From positions 1,561,001 through 1,625,000 of the forward strand of contig NZ_CP044310.1 in the NCBI RefSeq assembly GCF_009664365.1: 64,000 nt of DNA, written 5' to 3'. Positions 36,105 through 43,656 of the stretch are shown here, piece after piece. Both the position numbers and the translations under genes were made by a program. The DNA comes from Paenibacillus xylanilyticus (GTDB taxonomy: Bacteria > Bacillota > Bacilli > Paenibacillales > Paenibacillaceae). The notes under the pieces were generated by a model that was not told the DNA's origin, did not search any database, and saw only the letters and a program-made list of their open reading frames with translations. The first letter of the stretch is position 1. Every line of letters starts with the position of its first letter.

Positions 36105-36467
36105 TTGATAAAGATCATTAAAAGAATGGTTTTAGCGTTCGGTTTGACTTTGCTTAGCCAAACTACAGCTTTAGCTGAAGAAACTCAGTCAGTAACAGAC
36201 ATAAGTCAATGCTCGATAATCCAGCAGACGTTGATCAATGAATTAAATCCTCAAATAATGAGAGCTCTTCGTCAAAAGTACCGTGACAATTTTTTGTACG
36301 CGAACGTTCACTTGTTACCAATCCAAGGTTCGGATAATGTAGAGGGTGATTTTATTTTAGAAATGACAGTGATGAAAGGAGAGTGGCCAGAGACAGTTCA
36401 AATGACGTTTAAACGAGATGGTCTTAATGGCTATAAGGTAGATGATATTAGTGTGATTAATTTTTAG
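36105..36467 (+). CDS. Secreted protein of unknown function (about 120 aa)
   Basis: The TTG start at 36105 has GAGGGTG 7 nt upstream (an earlier TTG at 36099 is too close). A basic N-terminus, hydrophobic core and AxA-like TALAEE site (cleavage near residue 24) indicate secretion. The mature part of about 95 residues has alpha/beta character, with one free Cys near its start and a C-terminal KVDDISVINF strand. It is distantly like small secreted DUF3888-type proteins but lacks their signature. A full dispersed element follows directly. Confidence 0.6.
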   Translation: MIKIIKRMVLAFGLTLLSQTTALAEETQSVTDISQCSIIQQTLINELNPQIMRALRQKYRDNFLYANVHLLPIQGSDNVEGDFILEMTVMKGEWPETVQMTFKRDGLNGYKVDDISVINF

Positions 36468-36479
36468 AACCACGGATAC

Positions 36480-36577
36480 GCTAACGGTAAACACTAGTTT
36501 ATAATACAATTAAGAAAGCAGCTGATCCATATGATCGGCTGTTTTTTCATTAAGCTAACGGGCAGGTTAGTGTAACG
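36480..36577 (+). repeat. Dispersed three-hairpin element, full copy
   Basis: Left arm CTAACGGTAAACACTAG, core AAGAAAGCAGCTGATCC-ATATGATCGGCTGTTTTTT, right arm TTAAGCTAACGGGCAGGTTAG. It is 13 bp after the secreted protein stop. Confidence 0.85.
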
Positions 36578-36712
36578 TATAACATTTGTGGTATAACTTG
36601 ATTGAGATAAGAGAAGATACTCTAATGATAACAGACAAAGGGGTTAATAAGCCATTTAGATGCAGTATCAATTATACTTTGTTGATTTATCTTTGATAAC
36701 TGAGGTGAGAAA

Positions 36713-37064
36713 ATGGAAATCAATGAACTACGCCTTGAAGACGGTGCGATTCAATATCTGGGACTAAATTCAGAATCATTAGTCATAGAAGTAAAAAGAT
36801 GGAACCAGGAATCGTTGAAGATTACTATAAACAGCTACGTTAAATTTATTGAATATGATTCAATAGGTAGAGAAATTTCTGAGTTCTTGATATTAGAAAA
36901 CTCAGAATTTTTGAAAAAGAAAAAGAGGGATTAGTTAAGCTGGATTTCGATGAAAATGAGTGTACCAACTCATCCATTTAAAATTTGTAGGTTTAAGTGA
37001 ATTGCCATTACTAGATGTCATTGCAGATAAAAATGAAATACACGTAATACGTATGGAAATATAA
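36713..37064 (+). pseudogene. Decayed small gene with two apparent frameshifts
   Basis: ATG 36713 (behind TGAGGTGAG) opens 73 codons ending in a Lys-rich run at 36934. Shifting one base in the T-run near 36908 continues as FEKEKEGLVKLDFDENECTN, and a second one-base shift near 36970 continues as LIHLKFVGLSELPLLDVI and onward to a stop at 37064. The joined product of about 117 residues has even beta-strand periodicity, as in small single-domain proteins such as immunity proteins, but no family is recognised. If the shifts are wrong, only the 73-residue ORF exists. Confidence 0.5.
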
Positions 37065-37071
37065 TCAACTC

Positions 37072-37160
37072 CGTTAAGCTAACGGGAAACGATAGCTAAA
37101 TTCAGATAAGACTGCGGCCGACCAATTGATCGGCTGCAGTTCCCTTAATCTACGGCTAGT
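37072..37160 (+). repeat. Dispersed element, full but diverged copy
   Basis: Left arm TTAAGCTAACGGGAAACGATAGCT, core GACTGCGGCCGACCAATTGATCGGCTGCAGT with a compensated GACTGC/GCAGT base, and degraded right arm TTAATCTACGGCTAGTTT. Confidence 0.75.
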
Positions 37161-37193
37161 TTTCGTGTGACATAAAAAATATATTACCTTCAT

Positions 37194-37577
37194 CTAATCT
37201 ATGTGGGCGACGGCACTGATTTCGATCAGTTGCTCAGGAAACGCTAGGTATGTCACGCCGATACAACTGCCCGCCGGCCGGTGTTGTCCCATGTATTCCT
37301 TGAAGAGATGTATGCATGGCTCGATATGCTCTTGTGCATTTGTCAGATAGATTTCAACATAAGCAAGATTTGACTTCGTGATACCAAACTCTGCTAACAC
37401 GCGATCGAGATTCTTCAGCGTCTGCCGGGTTTGTGCCTCGATATCATTTCCGCCAACGAAAGCTCCGTCCGTATCGTGGGAAAATTGTCCCGAAATATAG
37501 ATCGTGCCGTTAACGCTGTACGCCTGAGCGATACCGTGATCCCAAAGGTCGTGATTGTAGGTTTTAATATTAGTCAT
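37194..37577 (-). CDS. RidA-family (YjgF/YER057c/UK114) protein
   Basis: This 127-residue protein has the RidA trimer fold signature: AYSVNGTIYISGQ near the N-terminus and RPAGSCIGVTYLAFPEQLIEISAVA at the C-terminus. The catalytic Arg expected in deaminases (xRxxxG..V) appears as HRPAGSCIGV. RidA proteins hydrolyse reactive enamine/imine intermediates; many paralogues have other roles. GAGGAGAG precedes the minus-strand ATG. A 14-mer upstream (37633-37646) is nearly identical to one upstream of the monooxygenase gene at 58673. Confidence 0.88.
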   Translation of the reverse strand: MTNIKTYNHDLWDHGIAQAYSVNGTIYISGQFSHDTDGAFVGGNDIEAQTRQTLKNLDRVLAEFGITKSNLAYVEIYLTNAQEHIEPCIHLFKEYMGQHRPAGSCIGVTYLAFPEQLIEISAVAHID

Positions 37578-37632
37578 TTTTTCTCTCCTCGATTCAAAGT
37601 AAGGTTAGTATAAAATGACCTTAAATAAAAAT

Positions 37633-37646
37633 ATAGTACGCACTTT
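37633..37646. promoter_or_regulatory. Candidate operator shared with the monooxygenase gene
   Basis: ATAGTACGCACTTT lies 56 bp upstream of the RidA start. ATAGTACGTACTTT (13 of 14 identical) lies 80 bp upstream of the monooxygenase start. A GATAG-ATA-CTATC dyad follows at about 37651-37663. Confidence 0.5.
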
Positions 37647-37758
37647 ATTGATAGATACTATCTAAAGAGATAGTGTACATATGATTATGGCTGATGATAA
37701 AGTAAGAGAAAATCTTATCTGGAGTGAATTTAAGTTAGTCTAAGATTACCAGAGGTGA

Positions 37759-37926
37759 GCCTCACAATCACGGTGGTATAATCGATTGCTCGTTCCAGTT
37801 TTTTGGGGGTTAAACGTATTTGAAATGCCGAAGGTTGGATCTCAAACTGAACATACATCTATAACACACTGGTTGAAACAAGAAGATAAGACTTGGTCAC
37901 TTATAATAATGATGCCCGACATTTAG
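37759..37926 (+). pseudogene. Possible gene remnant (about 55 codons, no start)
   Basis: An open frame after TGA 37756 reads YNRLLVPVFWGLNVFEMPKV and continues through THWLKQEDKTWSLIIMMPDI to TAG 37924-37926. Composition is protein-like, but there is no start signal. It looks like the C-terminal piece of a lost gene. The rest of 37578-38300 shows no gene; an open frame 37938-38198 was rejected because it runs through a repeat. Confidence 0.35.
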
Positions 37927-38049
37927 AAGGGTGCTGATTGGCAAATTATCTTTATCCATTCAAAGTGAATAATTCTCTCTATCAGATTGATTGTTTATCG
38001 ACGAAACTTTTAGCTTGTAATAGTGACGGGTCAGCTTTAGAGTCCGGCC

Positions 38050-38074
38050 ATTCAACTAACGGGCAGGTTAGTTT
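38050..38074 (+). repeat. Right arm of the dispersed element
   Basis: TTCAACTAACGGGCAGGTTAGTTTA; here the hairpin extends to AACTAAC/GTTAGTT (7 bp), a compensated base relative to other copies. Confidence 0.65.
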
Positions 38075-38301
38075 AATTTTTTGGAGAATAATTAGAGTAG
38101 TAATTCGTTCCAAACGTCATCAAAGGTATCTGTCTACAAGTGTATATCTTAACGCTGTTACTCCACCGAACCCGTCCAACAACTGGCGACTCATCTGAAG
38201 TTCTTGAAGACTCGGTTCAAGCACCTCTCTCACAGAAAAAAAACGGCTGGTAATTCATTGTAATCGTACAATCGTGTTAGTCCAAAGACATGGTAAAACA
38301 C

Positions 38302-38344
38302 TTGAACAACAAGCTTTGATATCATATCAGATAGCAACTATCTG
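38302..38344 (+). promoter_or_regulatory. Promoter with overlapping palindrome upstream of CD3324-type gene
   Basis: TTGAAC (38302-38307), 17-bp spacer, TATCAG (38325-38330). The perfect dyad CAGATAG-CAA-CTATCTG (38328-38344) starts inside the -10 and is followed by TTTT, so it could be an operator or an early terminator hairpin. Confidence 0.5.
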
Positions 38345-38365
38345 TTTTATATGGAGGTGAGGCTA

Positions 38366-38482
38366 TTGAAAACAATTGGGGTAGGATTCTTACATGTATC
38401 TCTCTATGCAAAGCCAGTGAAGAATATGGCAATGCTTTGCATAGAGCTTAGAAACAATTACATTGCCAACGACGAATCGTAA
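38366..38482 (+). CDS. Leader ORF upstream of CD3324-type gene (38 aa)
   Basis: TTG 38366 lies 8 nt after a strong GGAGGTGAGG and opens a 38-codon frame (MKTIGVGFLHVSLYAKPVKN...). It stops at TAA 38480-38482, 55 bp before the CD3324-type start. The frame contains one arm of two competing hairpins (see next entry). It is more likely a regulatory leader peptide than a functional protein. Confidence 0.5.
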   Translation: MKTIGVGFLHVSLYAKPVKNMAMLCIELRNNYIANDES

Positions 38483-38529
38483 TATTCTACTAACTGGCTT
38501 TGCACCTTATTGATCTATTTAATAAGGAG
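38402..38529 (+). promoter_or_regulatory. Candidate translation attenuator with competing hairpins
   Basis: Segment 1, CTCTATGCAAAGC (38402-38414, inside the leader ORF), pairs perfectly with segment 2 GCTTTGCATAGAG (38434-38446, 13 bp). Alternatively, TGCAAAGCCAGT (38407-38418) pairs perfectly with segment 3 ACTGGCTTTGCA (38493-38504, 12 bp). A third hairpin, CCTTATT (38505-38511) with AATAAGG (38521-38527), covers the Shine-Dalgarno AAGGAG of the next gene. Ribosome stalling or speed on the leader could switch these. Confidence 0.5.
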
Positions 38530-38537
38530 TGAGGTCC

Positions 38538-38804
38538 ATGAAATATTCAAAAGCCGAATCTATTTTTCCGGAAGAATTGCTACGTGTCATTCAAGAATAC
38601 GTTCAAGGCGAATTGGTTTATATCCCAAAACCCAAAGAGGCACACTTAAAATGGGGCGAAAAAACCCTAAGCAAGAATAGGGTCTCTGCTCGAAACGCGG
38701 AGATTAAATCCTTATTCTGCAATGGCATCAGCATAGAGGAATTGGCGGGACGATACTTCTTGTCCTGCGAAAGTATAAAGAAAATTGTCTATAAAAAGAA
38801 CTAA
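38538..38804 (+). CDS. CD3324-family (Mor-like) transcriptional regulator
   Basis: This 88-residue protein has a C-terminal helix-turn-helix (NAEIKSLFCNGISIEELAGRYFLSCESIKKIVYKK) and an N-terminal dimerisation helix (FPEELLRVIQEYVQGELVYIPKP) as in CD3324/Mor transcription activator-like proteins. ATG 38538 follows AAGGAG with 9 nt spacing. The long structured leader with its own ORF is unusual for such a small regulator. A truncated paralogue of the same C-terminus lies at 41026-41112. Confidence 0.82.
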   Translation: MKYSKAESIFPEELLRVIQEYVQGELVYIPKPKEAHLKWGEKTLSKNRVSARNAEIKSLFCNGISIEELAGRYFLSCESIKKIVYKKN

Positions 38805-38805
38805 C

Positions 38806-38850
38806 GAAATCCGCTAACTCGTCGTATAGACGGTTTAGCGGATTTTGTTC
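38806..38850 (+). terminator. Terminator of CD3324-type gene
   Basis: AAATCCGCTAA pairs with TTAGCGGATTT, with an inner CGTC/GACG stem, followed by TGTTC. Confidence 0.75.
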
Positions 38851-38961
38851 AAAGATGAATTAAATCAACTTATACCTAGTTACCGCACCTCTAAATCGAT
38901 AGACTCAAGTTAAGGTTGTTGGAATGAAGAACGGCTGGATCATACGAAGGCGGTGTAACGA

Positions 38962-40044
38962 ATGGATGAAAACATAAAGGAGAAGCTGCTAAGCAAAAAT
39001 GAACTGCTGATTAAAATGGTGATCGAACGCGCAAAAAGAGATTTTCTAGACGATATCGCAATTATTGGGCTTACGGGCTCATTTAGCACGGGAGACTTTC
39101 ATGAGAAGAGCGATCTTGATTTAGTTATCATTAATAATACAGAACGGGGATGGGAAATATCCGATTGTTTCATTTTGGATGACGTTGGATATGACATCTA
39201 CTGCACGCCATGGGATTCAAGAATACAAGAGCAATCCACCTTGGAGAGCCCCAATGTTTCGAGTCTAACCGAACTCAAAATACTCTACTATGCAAAGCCT
39301 GAGGATTTGGAAAAAATGAACGACTTTAGGCAAAAAGCTCTAGATGCACTTGCGGACCCGATAGGAGAAGCATGTCTTAATCGAGCAAAAAAATGGATCG
39401 ACTTGGCTAAGCAGGCATACAGCGATACGATGCTGGGGGAAGATATCGGTTCAGTGCGACATGCATCTGCCGACGTTCTATACAATCTAGTCAATGCCTT
39501 AGTCAGCATGAATAACACGTGCATCCAACGAGGAATTAAGCGATATTTGGAAGAGATATGCTCGCTTCGCTATGTACCGAATGATCTCGAATCCTTATAC
39601 ATGTCCATCATCGAAGCTCATTCCATTGAAGATATTCGAATCGCATCTTTTAATATGCTGAATAGCGTCACGAGGTTACATCACACGATGTGTGATAACT
39701 TCATGGTTAAACCTGCTCCAACCTTTGATAATCTAAAAGGAACATACGAAGAATTGTGGTGTAACTACCGCAATAAAATCTTGAACAGTGTTATAACGAA
39801 CGATGCCTCCTACGTCTTTATTTCGGCCTATGGAGCACAAGGGTATCTTGATGAGATGACTGTGGCCAAAGGAACCAAGAAATTTGATCTTATGCAGTAC
39901 TTTGATGCAAGTGATTTATCAGTGATGAAAGAGAAGTTCCTTGAAGTGATGGATGAATATCTAGACGAGTATGATAAAGTCGGCAGAAGAGTCGAATGTT
40001 TTAAAACCTTCGAGCAACTATATACCCATTTTATGAATCATTGA
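38962..40044 (+). CDS. Nucleotidyltransferase-domain protein
   Basis: This 360-residue protein has an N-terminal polymerase-beta-like nucleotidyltransferase domain: GSFSTGDFHEKSDLDLVII (about residues 39-57) gives the GS..DxD active site, with a third acidic residue likely in DVGYDIYC. The larger C-terminal part is helical (about 110-360), like aminoglycoside nucleotidyltransferases and KNTase-type proteins. It could adenylylate an antibiotic or another small molecule; no substrate is visible. ATG 38962 has AAGGCGGTG upstream. Confidence 0.78.
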   Translation: MDENIKEKLLSKNELLIKMVIERAKRDFLDDIAIIGLTGSFSTGDFHEKSDLDLVIINNTERGWEISDCFILDDVGYDIYCTPWDSRIQEQSTLESPNVSSLTELKILYYAKPEDLEKMNDFRQKALDALADPIGEACLNRAKKWIDLAKQAYSDTMLGEDIGSVRHASADVLYNLVNALVSMNNTCIQRGIKRYLEEICSLRYVPNDLESLYMSIIEAHSIEDIRIASFNMLNSVTRLHHTMCDNFMVKPAPTFDNLKGTYEELWCNYRNKILNSVITNDASYVFISAYGAQGYLDEMTVAKGTKKFDLMQYFDASDLSVMKEKFLEVMDEYLDEYDKVGRRVECFKTFEQLYTHFMNH

Positions 40045-40185
40045 CCCTAGATCCCAGTTCGTAGGATGTCCTTAGAAACGGAATTGTAGACAATCTATCT
40101 GATAAAATAGAATTTCTTAAAGGGCCCTGAAGAATTAGTTTCTTTACGGTCTTTTTTATTTGGAGGTTTGCACTATGATGGGTAC

Positions 40186-40332
40186 ATGGATTACACTTTG
40201 ATGGCAAATGATTTGTCTACAAATACGGATAAATTGCAAAAGCGAATTATTAAGGTGATTGCAATAGCTTATAAAAATTTATCGTCTAAAGAAGCCTGTC
40301 TAATCTCAGGTAAAAGACTTACAGGTAGGTGA
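40186..40332 (+). CDS. Possible small ORF (48 aa) overlapping the next start
   Basis: ATG 40186 opens 48 codons (MDYTLMANDLSTNTDKLQKR...) ending in TGA 40330-40332, which overlaps the GTG start of the next gene (GTGA). The Shine-Dalgarno TGGAGG at 40161-40166 is better spaced for the out-of-frame ATG 40175. It may be an upstream gene coupled to the next one, or a remnant. Confidence 0.3.
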   Translation: MDYTLMANDLSTNTDKLQKRIIKVIAIAYKNLSSKEACLISGKRLTGR

Positions 40333-40868
40333 ATAATATTCAAACAATATATGTCCATGTCCGACATTCGTTATTCTGGTATGGGGTTTACGGATTCTGC
40401 AGCAAGAGTCGAAATGATGAGATTACGCTTTATTCAGATCAAGATCAAAATAACTTTTTAGGTTATTTTGAACTTACAACTGCGATAGCTCTAACTAATC
40501 TTTTGAAATATGATATAGATATTATTGGTGACGATAAAGAATATTGTAATGAAATTAACCGTTTCATAAACGGTGAAGAGGATATTTATTATAGTTACAC
40601 ATACCCAAGAGATTTAGAAGATGTATCTTCTCAAGTTACTCATTCTGCTCCGACGAATATAGATGGGTATAAACCTATCTATATTGATATGTGGTCCAAA
40701 TTATCTCACTCTTGGGACTTGGATGAGATAAAGAAAAGTGTGAGAATCCTTGCAAAAGATTTTTTAGGCTTGCATACTGAAAATATTGAATTTATAGAGA
40801 TTCCAACGTTTGAAGAAACAAAAGTGTCGTACGAACAATATTATAAACCTTACGTAAATGAAAATTGA
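40329..40868 (+). CDS. Hypothetical acidic protein (179 aa)
   Basis: The GTG start at 40329 has only a weak site (CAGGTAG). The protein is soluble, acidic and rich in Tyr, Asp and Glu. It has no signal or membrane segment; the middle (EITLYSDQDQNNFLGYFEL) looks like beta-strands and the end is helical. I do not recognise a family. Low G+C and codon use differ from the 0-14 kb genes, in line with acquired DNA. A dispersed element follows. Confidence 0.55.
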   Translation: MNNIQTIYVHVRHSLFWYGVYGFCSKSRNDEITLYSDQDQNNFLGYFELTTAIALTNLLKYDIDIIGDDKEYCNEINRFINGEEDIYYSYTYPRDLEDVSSQVTHSAPTNIDGYKPIYIDMWSKLSHSWDLDEIKKSVRILAKDFLGLHTENIEFIEIPTFEETKVSYEQYYKPYVNEN

Positions 40869-40957
40869 ACAAACGGAAGGGAAGAAATGGCACAATAAGA
40901 ACAAAGAAGAAGCCTATCATTGTGATCGGCTTTTTCTTCAACTAACGGGCAGGTTAG
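40866..40957 (+). repeat. Dispersed three-hairpin element, full but diverged copy
   Basis: Left arm GAACAAACGGAAGGGAAG (degraded), core AAGAAGCCTATCATTGTGATCGGCTTTTTCTT (40905-40936), right arm CAACTAACGGGCAGGTTAGGT. Confidence 0.7.
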
Positions 40958-41025
40958 GTGAATTAACAAGGGCATAATATTAAAATCACCTCAGGATCAT
41001 TGGGTATAATTTGGAAGCTTTTTAG

Positions 41026-41112
41026 GCAGGTATGAATGTAGATCAACTCGCGAATTCCTACTGTCTATCCCATGACAGCATGAAAAAGATTGTTTATAAA
41101 ACGCAGGTATAA
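41026..41112 (+). pseudogene. Truncated CD3324-family regulator remnant
   Basis: After an in-frame TAG at 41023-41025, the frame reads AGMNVDQLANSYCLSHDSMKKIVYKTQV-stop, split here as AGMNVDQLANSYCLSHDSM then KKIVYKTQV. This aligns residue for residue with the last third of the 38538-38804 product (GISIEELAGRYFLSCESIKKIVYKK). The N-terminal two-thirds are missing. Confidence 0.75.
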
Positions 41113-41155
41113 CAAAAGGCTCATGTTGGGTAAAACCAACACGGGCCTTTTGTTA
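41111..41155 (+). terminator. Terminator after the CD3324 remnant
   Basis: ACAAAAGGC..GTTGG pairs with CCAAC..GCCTTTTGT around GTAAAA. It is a strong hairpin retained after loss of the gene. Confidence 0.75.
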
Positions 41156-41284
41156 TGTAAAAAATGATTATATAAATACTCTGCCTATAAAGGATACGAT
41201 ATTCACCCTATACTGTTGCTAGGAAAGAATTATGGTTTCAGTAATATCGTTGATTGAGAGTATAGGAATCGGAGGAGTTGCAAA

Positions 41285-41872
41285 ATGGATTGCGTTAATC
41301 ATGAAGTAAATAAGTTAAATGTTACTGCTAGACTATGCGGTATGGAGGAGAAGTTCATTATCAATAATATTTATCCTCTTTATCTGCATGATTTGTCTGA
41401 AGTATGGGAACACAAAATCAATCGTTATGGGGTGTTTGAGAATGATGATACCCGAACTTTGATGGAACAGAATCGCGTGTTTGATATTTGGTGGGAACAC
41501 CCGAACGTATTATTCCCTTATCTGATCACAGTGGATGATATACCTGCAGGGCTTGCTTTTGTGGCTACTTCACCTTTCATATCCTGTCCTCACTATATCG
41601 ATTATTACATGAATGAGTTCTTCCTATTACGTAATTATCGAGGAAAGGGTGTTGGAGAAGAAGCGGTGCGACAGATTATAGGAAAGATGCCAGGGCAATG
41701 GGAATTGCAAACAAATTCCACCGAACGAAACGAACGTGCGAAACGTTTCTGGCGAAAAACACTTAACACATGTACCAACGGGAAATACTCCGAAGAACTT
41801 GGTCATCATCCTGAAGATGGAGAAAAGCTAGTCTTTCGCTTCAGCACGAGTTCTGAAAAAGTGAGTAATTAG
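41285..41872 (+). CDS. GNAT-family N-acetyltransferase
   Basis: This 195-residue acetyltransferase has the CoA pyrophosphate loop RNYRGKGVGEEAV (about residues 116-128) preceded by the beta-4 strand MNEFFLL; the beta-5/alpha-4 part is visible as WELQTNSTERNERAKRFWRK. ATG 41285 follows GGAGGAG. The N-terminal extension of about 40 residues is longer than in minimal GNATs. Substrate unknown. Confidence 0.8.
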   Translation: MDCVNHEVNKLNVTARLCGMEEKFIINNIYPLYLHDLSEVWEHKINRYGVFENDDTRTLMEQNRVFDIWWEHPNVLFPYLITVDDIPAGLAFVATSPFISCPHYIDYYMNEFFLLRNYRGKGVGEEAVRQIIGKMPGQWELQTNSTERNERAKRFWRKTLNTCTNGKYSEELGHHPEDGEKLVFRFSTSSEKVSN

Positions 41873-41989
41873 AGAGGTTGTTCCTTATTCATAGGTTTAG
41901 GTATAAACAAGTTTATCCGATATTCGTTGAACTAAAGGGTGGATTACACATATTTTTGAGTAGGCAACCACAGCCTGCTCTTTCTATTT

Positions 41990-42081
41990 GAACTAACGGA
42001 AAAACGTTAGCGTGATAGAACTAAGAAAGCAGCCGGTCAAAGTGATCAGCTGCTTTTGTTCAACTAACGGGCAGGATAACA
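41990..42081 (+). repeat. Dispersed three-hairpin element, full copy
   Basis: Left hairpin CTAACG-GAAAA-CGTTAG (perfect 6-bp arms, changed loop), core AAGAAAGCAGCCGGTCA-AAG-TGATCAGCTGCTTTTG, right arm CAACTAACGGGCAGGATAAC. Confidence 0.88.
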
Positions 42082-42136
42082 CAATAAACCTATCGAATTA
42101 ACTTGAATATATTTCAGTTGAAACGGAGGTTATGGT

Positions 42137-42610
42137 TTGAAACATGCCTTTAATAGAGAATGGTTAATAAAAAAGTTTGAAGAAATTCGGAGAAGAATTC
42201 TTAATGCAATTAGTCAATTAGATGATGAACAACTCAACTGGAGACCCCATGAATCAAGCCACAGTATATCAACACTTATTAGGCATATAGAAGGGAATAT
42301 TAAAGAAAGAATCTTGAAGGGAATATTACACCAAGAAATCCATAGAAACCGAGAAGAAGAACTGACACATGTTTTTGTTGAGAAGTCTGAATTAGAAAAG
42401 ATCTGTGCAGAAAGACTCCAATTCGTTATCGATACGATAAGAAACATATCCGATGAGACACTAGAACAAAAGCAAATAGTGAGGAGTCGAGAAAGAACCA
42501 ATCTAGATATGTTGCATCAATGCGCTGCTCACTTTTCCGAACACATGGGACAGATTTTTTACATCGCAAAACAATGTTTGAAGGAAGATTACAAATCCAC
42601 ATCCCTGTAG
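42137..42610 (+). CDS. DinB-superfamily protein (DUF1572-like)
   Basis: This 157-residue four-helix-bundle protein starts at TTG 42137 behind CGGAGGT. Motifs include QLDDEQLNWRPHESSHSIST, IRHIEGNIKERI and the C-terminal CAAHFSEHMGQIFYIAK, which together supply the His residues that bind metal in the DinB/YfiT fold. Function unknown; some relatives are bacillithiol transferases. Confidence 0.83.
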   Translation: MKHAFNREWLIKKFEEIRRRILNAISQLDDEQLNWRPHESSHSISTLIRHIEGNIKERILKGILHQEIHRNREEELTHVFVEKSELEKICAERLQFVIDTIRNISDETLEQKQIVRSRERTNLDMLHQCAAHFSEHMGQIFYIAKQCLKEDYKSTSL

Positions 42611-42629
42611 CTTTGTAGCTCCTAAGCAC

Positions 42630-42731
42630 GAACTACCCTTACAAGGAAAGATAGCTCAAAAAAACCAAAAGCAGCTTGATCAACTCGATCAGCTGCTTTT
42701 AGTTCAGCTAACGGACAGGTTAGTTTAATGT
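42630..42731 (+). repeat. Dispersed three-hairpin element, full copy with degraded left arm
   Basis: Degraded left arm at about 42630-42658, core AAAAGCAGCTTGATC-AACTC-GATCAGCTGCTTTT, right hairpin CAGCTAACGGACAGGTTAGTTT. Confidence 0.8.
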
Positions 42732-42820
42732 TAACTCTTGAGCAGCGTTTGAAGGCCAGCTCATTTAAAGAAAATATAATCATTAACGCTTGGTTGTACG
42801 CAGATTTCAAGAATAATTCC

Positions 42821-43564
42821 TTATTTCTGTTTTTCTTCTTTTTCTAGAGCATGAGCAATGCTAATCTCCACAAAGTTTAGCACTGCGTCGGATACAGGGT
42901 ATAGTCCTGACTCTAATGTAGGGAGCTTCCTCACTTCCCAAAATTTCTCCATCATTTTCTCGTCCCCATTAAATGTTTCGTGTGATAGCTTCATTAGCTC
43001 GCAGGCAATGTTATAACCTTCATTGGATTCAGGTAGAACAGATTCCTGTATGCACCACTCAATCCGGCGCAGCAAAGAGGCATATTGCTGAGTGGTCTTG
43101 TCATTACTGTTGAGATTGGGTAGTGCATTTTGAAGAAATGCACTTTCGTCATCGTTGAAGTAATCGATCCATTGTTTAGAAATAGGTTGTACGTTATTAA
43201 CCAGATGAGAAACCAGATCCCAGGAGAGTGTACCCTCCAGATCAATCATGTTGATCAAAGACGTAGTATTTGCAATACTTCCCTGGATAGAAGCGAGCTG
43301 CTTTTGGAGATGATTATGGTGTGCAATTAGAATATGACGAAAAGATAGGCTGTCTATCACATTTTGAATGTCATCAAGCGGTAGTGATAGTGATTTAAGC
43401 AATGTTATCTTTTCAAGAGTGAATAAATCTTCCTCTGAATAATAGCGGCGACCGTTATCTTCCTTATAACTCGGTTTAAGAAGACCGATCTGATCATAAT
43501 ATCGCAGGGTTCTAACAGAAATGTTCCGCTGTTTGGATACTTGTCCTGTTGTCCATCTATTCAT
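42821..43564 (-). CDS. MerR-family transcriptional regulator
   Basis: This 247-residue regulator has an N-terminal MerR winged helix (WTTGQVSKQRNISVRTLRYYDQIGLLKPSYKE) and coiled coil, then a C-terminal TipAS-like effector domain (about 120-245) with hydrophobic and aromatic residues suited to binding amphipathic compounds. It is divergent from a CPBP protease gene whose promoter has a 19-bp spacer containing a perfect 19-nt palindrome, the classic target of MerR activators. Confidence 0.9.
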   Translation of the reverse strand: MNRWTTGQVSKQRNISVRTLRYYDQIGLLKPSYKEDNGRRYYSEEDLFTLEKITLLKSLSLPLDDIQNVIDSLSFRHILIAHHNHLQKQLASIQGSIANTTSLINMIDLEGTLSWDLVSHLVNNVQPISKQWIDYFNDDESAFLQNALPNLNSNDKTTQQYASLLRRIEWCIQESVLPESNEGYNIACELMKLSHETFNGDEKMMEKFWEVRKLPTLESGLYPVSDAVLNFVEISIAHALEKEEKQK

Positions 43565-43592
43565 GTTTCTTCTTTCCTCCCGAAAATAATGC

Positions 43593-43623
43593 TTGCAGGT
43601 GACGTAACGTCACCTAATATCAT
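43593..43623 (+). promoter_or_regulatory. MerR-type promoter: 19-bp spacer with palindromic operator
   Basis: TTGCAG (-35, 43593-43598) and TATCAT (-10, 43618-43623) are separated by 19 bp. The palindrome AGGTGACGTAACGTCACCT (43597-43615) fills the spacer. The overlong spacer corrected by operator twisting is characteristic of MerR-activated promoters. It points toward the CPBP gene. Confidence 0.85.
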
Positions 43624-43656
43624 AAAAGTATATCACAGAGGATTGAGGAGTTAAGG

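Noticed and set aside
37938..38198. 86-codon open frame
   Set aside because: It crosses the repeat arm at 38050-38074, has no ribosome binding site and no family features.
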